Source: Pelotomaculum sp. (GTDB taxonomy: Bacteria > Bacillota > Desulfotomaculia > Desulfotomaculales > Pelotomaculaceae). From it: a stretch of 5,332 bases of DNA. This document shows positions 4,275-5,332 of this stretch, piece after piece. The position numbers were made by a program, and so were the translations under genes. Location of the stretch: positions 1-5,332 of the forward strand of contig JALHFC010000163.1 of assembly GCA_022839445.1 (NCBI GenBank), written 5' to 3'. The number at the start of each line of letters is the position of its first letter. Positions within the stretch are counted from its first letter, which is position 1. The notes beneath the pieces were generated by a model. It was not told where the DNA came from. It was given only the letters and a program-made list of their open reading frames with translations, and made no database searches.

Positions 4275-5216
4275 ATGAAAGTCCAAAATCCTCATGATAA
4301 ATTCTTTAAGGAAACCTTCGGCAATGTGGCCGTGGCCAAGGATTTCCTGAATAACTACTTACCGCAAAACATCATGAATTTAATAGATGTAGATACGCTG
4401 GAGCCACAGAAGGACAGCTTTATAAATGAAGAACTACAGGAAAGTTTTTCAGATCTCCTTTTTAAGGCCAGCATAAACAAACGGGAAGGATACCTTTATT
4501 TTCTCTTTGAACACAAAAGTTATCTTAGCCAGGATATTGCTTTCCAGTTGCTAAAATACATGGTTGAAATTTGGGGCGCTAAAATTAAAAAGGAAAAGAC
4601 CGATCAACTGCCGGTAATCATTCCACTGGTAGTATATCACGGCAAAGAGGGCTGGGATATAAAAACCACTTTAGAGGAAATGATCCCAGGGTATAGGGAA
4701 CTTCCAAGGGATGTACGGGTGTTTATTCCAGACTACAAATATTTACTTTATGATCTTTCAGGGTATTCAGATGAGGAAATAAAAGGCCAAGTAATTAATA
4801 AAATAGCAATGACCATAATGAGGGACATACAGAAAAAAGGCATTGATGAAATCATAAAGTCTATTTTTAAAGCAACCCTATATTTGCGGGAGCTTGAAGA
4901 CAAACAAACAGGAATCGAATATTTTGAGACCCTAATGAGATACCTATTCAGCGCTAGAGCTGATTTGACTAAAGCTGACTTTAATGAGTTGGTTAAGAAA
5001 ATTGAAACTGTCTATCCGGAAGGGAGTGAATTGGTGATGACTATAGTTGAAATGTTTAGGGAAGAAGGTATAAAGGTAGGAGCAAAACAGGGTAAATTAG
5101 AGGTAGTTAGAAATGCCATAAAAGAGGGTATGGACCTGGGTTTAATTGCAAAACTTACGGGGTTGCCGAAAAGAGAAGTAGAAATAATAGCCAAGTCCAA
5201 GGAAACGAATAATTAG
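4275..5216 (+). CDS. Rpn-family recombination-promoting nuclease / PD-(D/E)XK putative transposase
   Basis: A 313-residue protein of the Rpn family (older name Transposase_31), magnesium-dependent DNA endonucleases that raise RecA-independent recombination in E. coli. The start HDKFFKETFGN is the family signature. The PD-(D/E)XK core is intact: Asp60 in SDLLFKA, Glu79 and Lys81 in FLFEHKS, and Gln91 in FQLLKYM. The family motif PLVVYHGKEGW is at 117-127 and PDYKYLLYDLS at 152-162. The C-terminus (EGIKVGAKQGKLEVVRNAIKEG, then IAKLTGLPKREVE) is the usual helix-turn-helix-like tail, which varies quickly in this family; it is not the repeat type seen in the gene at 1861. AGGTGA (4265-4270) lies four bases before the ATG. 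Length is normal for the family, and no frameshift or missing catalytic residue is seen. Confidence 0.9.
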   Translation: MKVQNPHDKFFKETFGNVAVAKDFLNNYLPQNIMNLIDVDTLEPQKDSFINEELQESFSDLLFKASINKREGYLYFLFEHKSYLSQDIAFQLLKYMVEIWGAKIKKEKTDQLPVIIPLVVYHGKEGWDIKTTLEEMIPGYRELPRDVRVFIPDYKYLLYDLSGYSDEEIKGQVINKIAMTIMRDIQKKGIDEIIKSIFKATLYLRELEDKQTGIEYFETLMRYLFSARADLTKADFNELVKKIETVYPEGSELVMTIVEMFREEGIKVGAKQGKLEVVRNAIKEGMDLGLIAKLTGLPKREVEIIAKSKETNN

Positions 5217-5332
5217 GCTATTTTATAAGGAAACCTTTATAAATATGTCTGCCAGGGTTGAAAAGCTAATGCCGGAAATTCAAATATCCGGAAGCCGTTG
5301 ACCCTCGGGCCGCAAGGGATAAAGGTAATTAT
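5217..5332. other. Region after rpn, no gene supported
   Basis: An 18-codon frame from an ATG at 5245 to a TGA at 5299 lacks a ribosome site and resembles nothing known to me. A loose inverted repeat (ATAAGG and CCTTTAT, 5225-5240) just after the rpn stop could be a weak terminator but has no T tract. CCGGA (5272-5276) and TCCGG (5287-5291) form another small inverted repeat. Confidence 0.4.

Noticed and set aside
5245..5301. 18-codon frame at the right end
   Set aside because: No ribosome site, no homology I recognise, and a length expected by chance.

Overview
The window looks like a piece of a Gram-positive, Clostridia-type chromosome, possibly of the Desulfotomaculum/Pelotomaculum group. 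This is inferred from strong GGAGG-like ribosome binding sites, GTG and TTG starts, several Rho-independent terminators, TTGAAA/TATAAT-type promoters and dispersed GGGACA/TGTCCC hairpins. No gene here fixes the taxon. The left end is ordinary housekeeping DNA. From about 1300 onward it becomes an accessory region of relics, duplications and mobile-element-related genes.

Left part (1-1331): a non-coding leader with a REP-like hairpin, then a complete, GC-rich L-lactate dehydrogenase gene with all catalytic residues. Close behind it is a tRNA-Arg (anticodon CCG, CCA encoded) with its own promoter and terminator. No terminator is visible between ldh and the tRNA, so ldh transcripts could read into the tRNA and end at its terminator.

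Middle part (1332-3530): first come repeats, a bidirectional terminator-like hairpin and a short relic resembling an N-acetylmuramoyl-L-alanine amidase. Next is a small intact gene made almost only of two 62-residue repeats that resemble the C-terminal repeat of Rpn/PD-(D/E)XK proteins (DUF4351-like), then a YgiT/MqsA-type zinc-finger protein. After these lies the most unusual stretch. Two small antitoxin-like peptides align with each other. The second is followed by an N-terminal half of a PIN (VapC-like) nuclease. A 64-bp direct repeat with two mismatches brackets the second antitoxin and the PIN fragment; the PIN similarity stops where the second repeat copy begins. The last piece reads into a further reading frame that one added T would restore. 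I read this as a toxin-antitoxin locus rearranged by nested insertion or duplication and now decaying.

Right part (3531-5332): a tyrosine recombinase that keeps the N-terminal domain and the catalytic Arg and Lys but ends before the His-Arg-His-Tyr part, so it is probably inactive. A perfect palindrome begins one base after its stop codon and overlaps the -35 of a good extended -10 promoter for a complete Rpn-family nuclease gene with an intact D-ExK site. The rpn gene is the only apparently intact mobile-element-type gene. The tRNA gene to the left and the broken integrase suggest, but do not prove, an old integrated element.

All calls come from reading the sequence by eye; family assignments rest on motif recognition, not on database searches.
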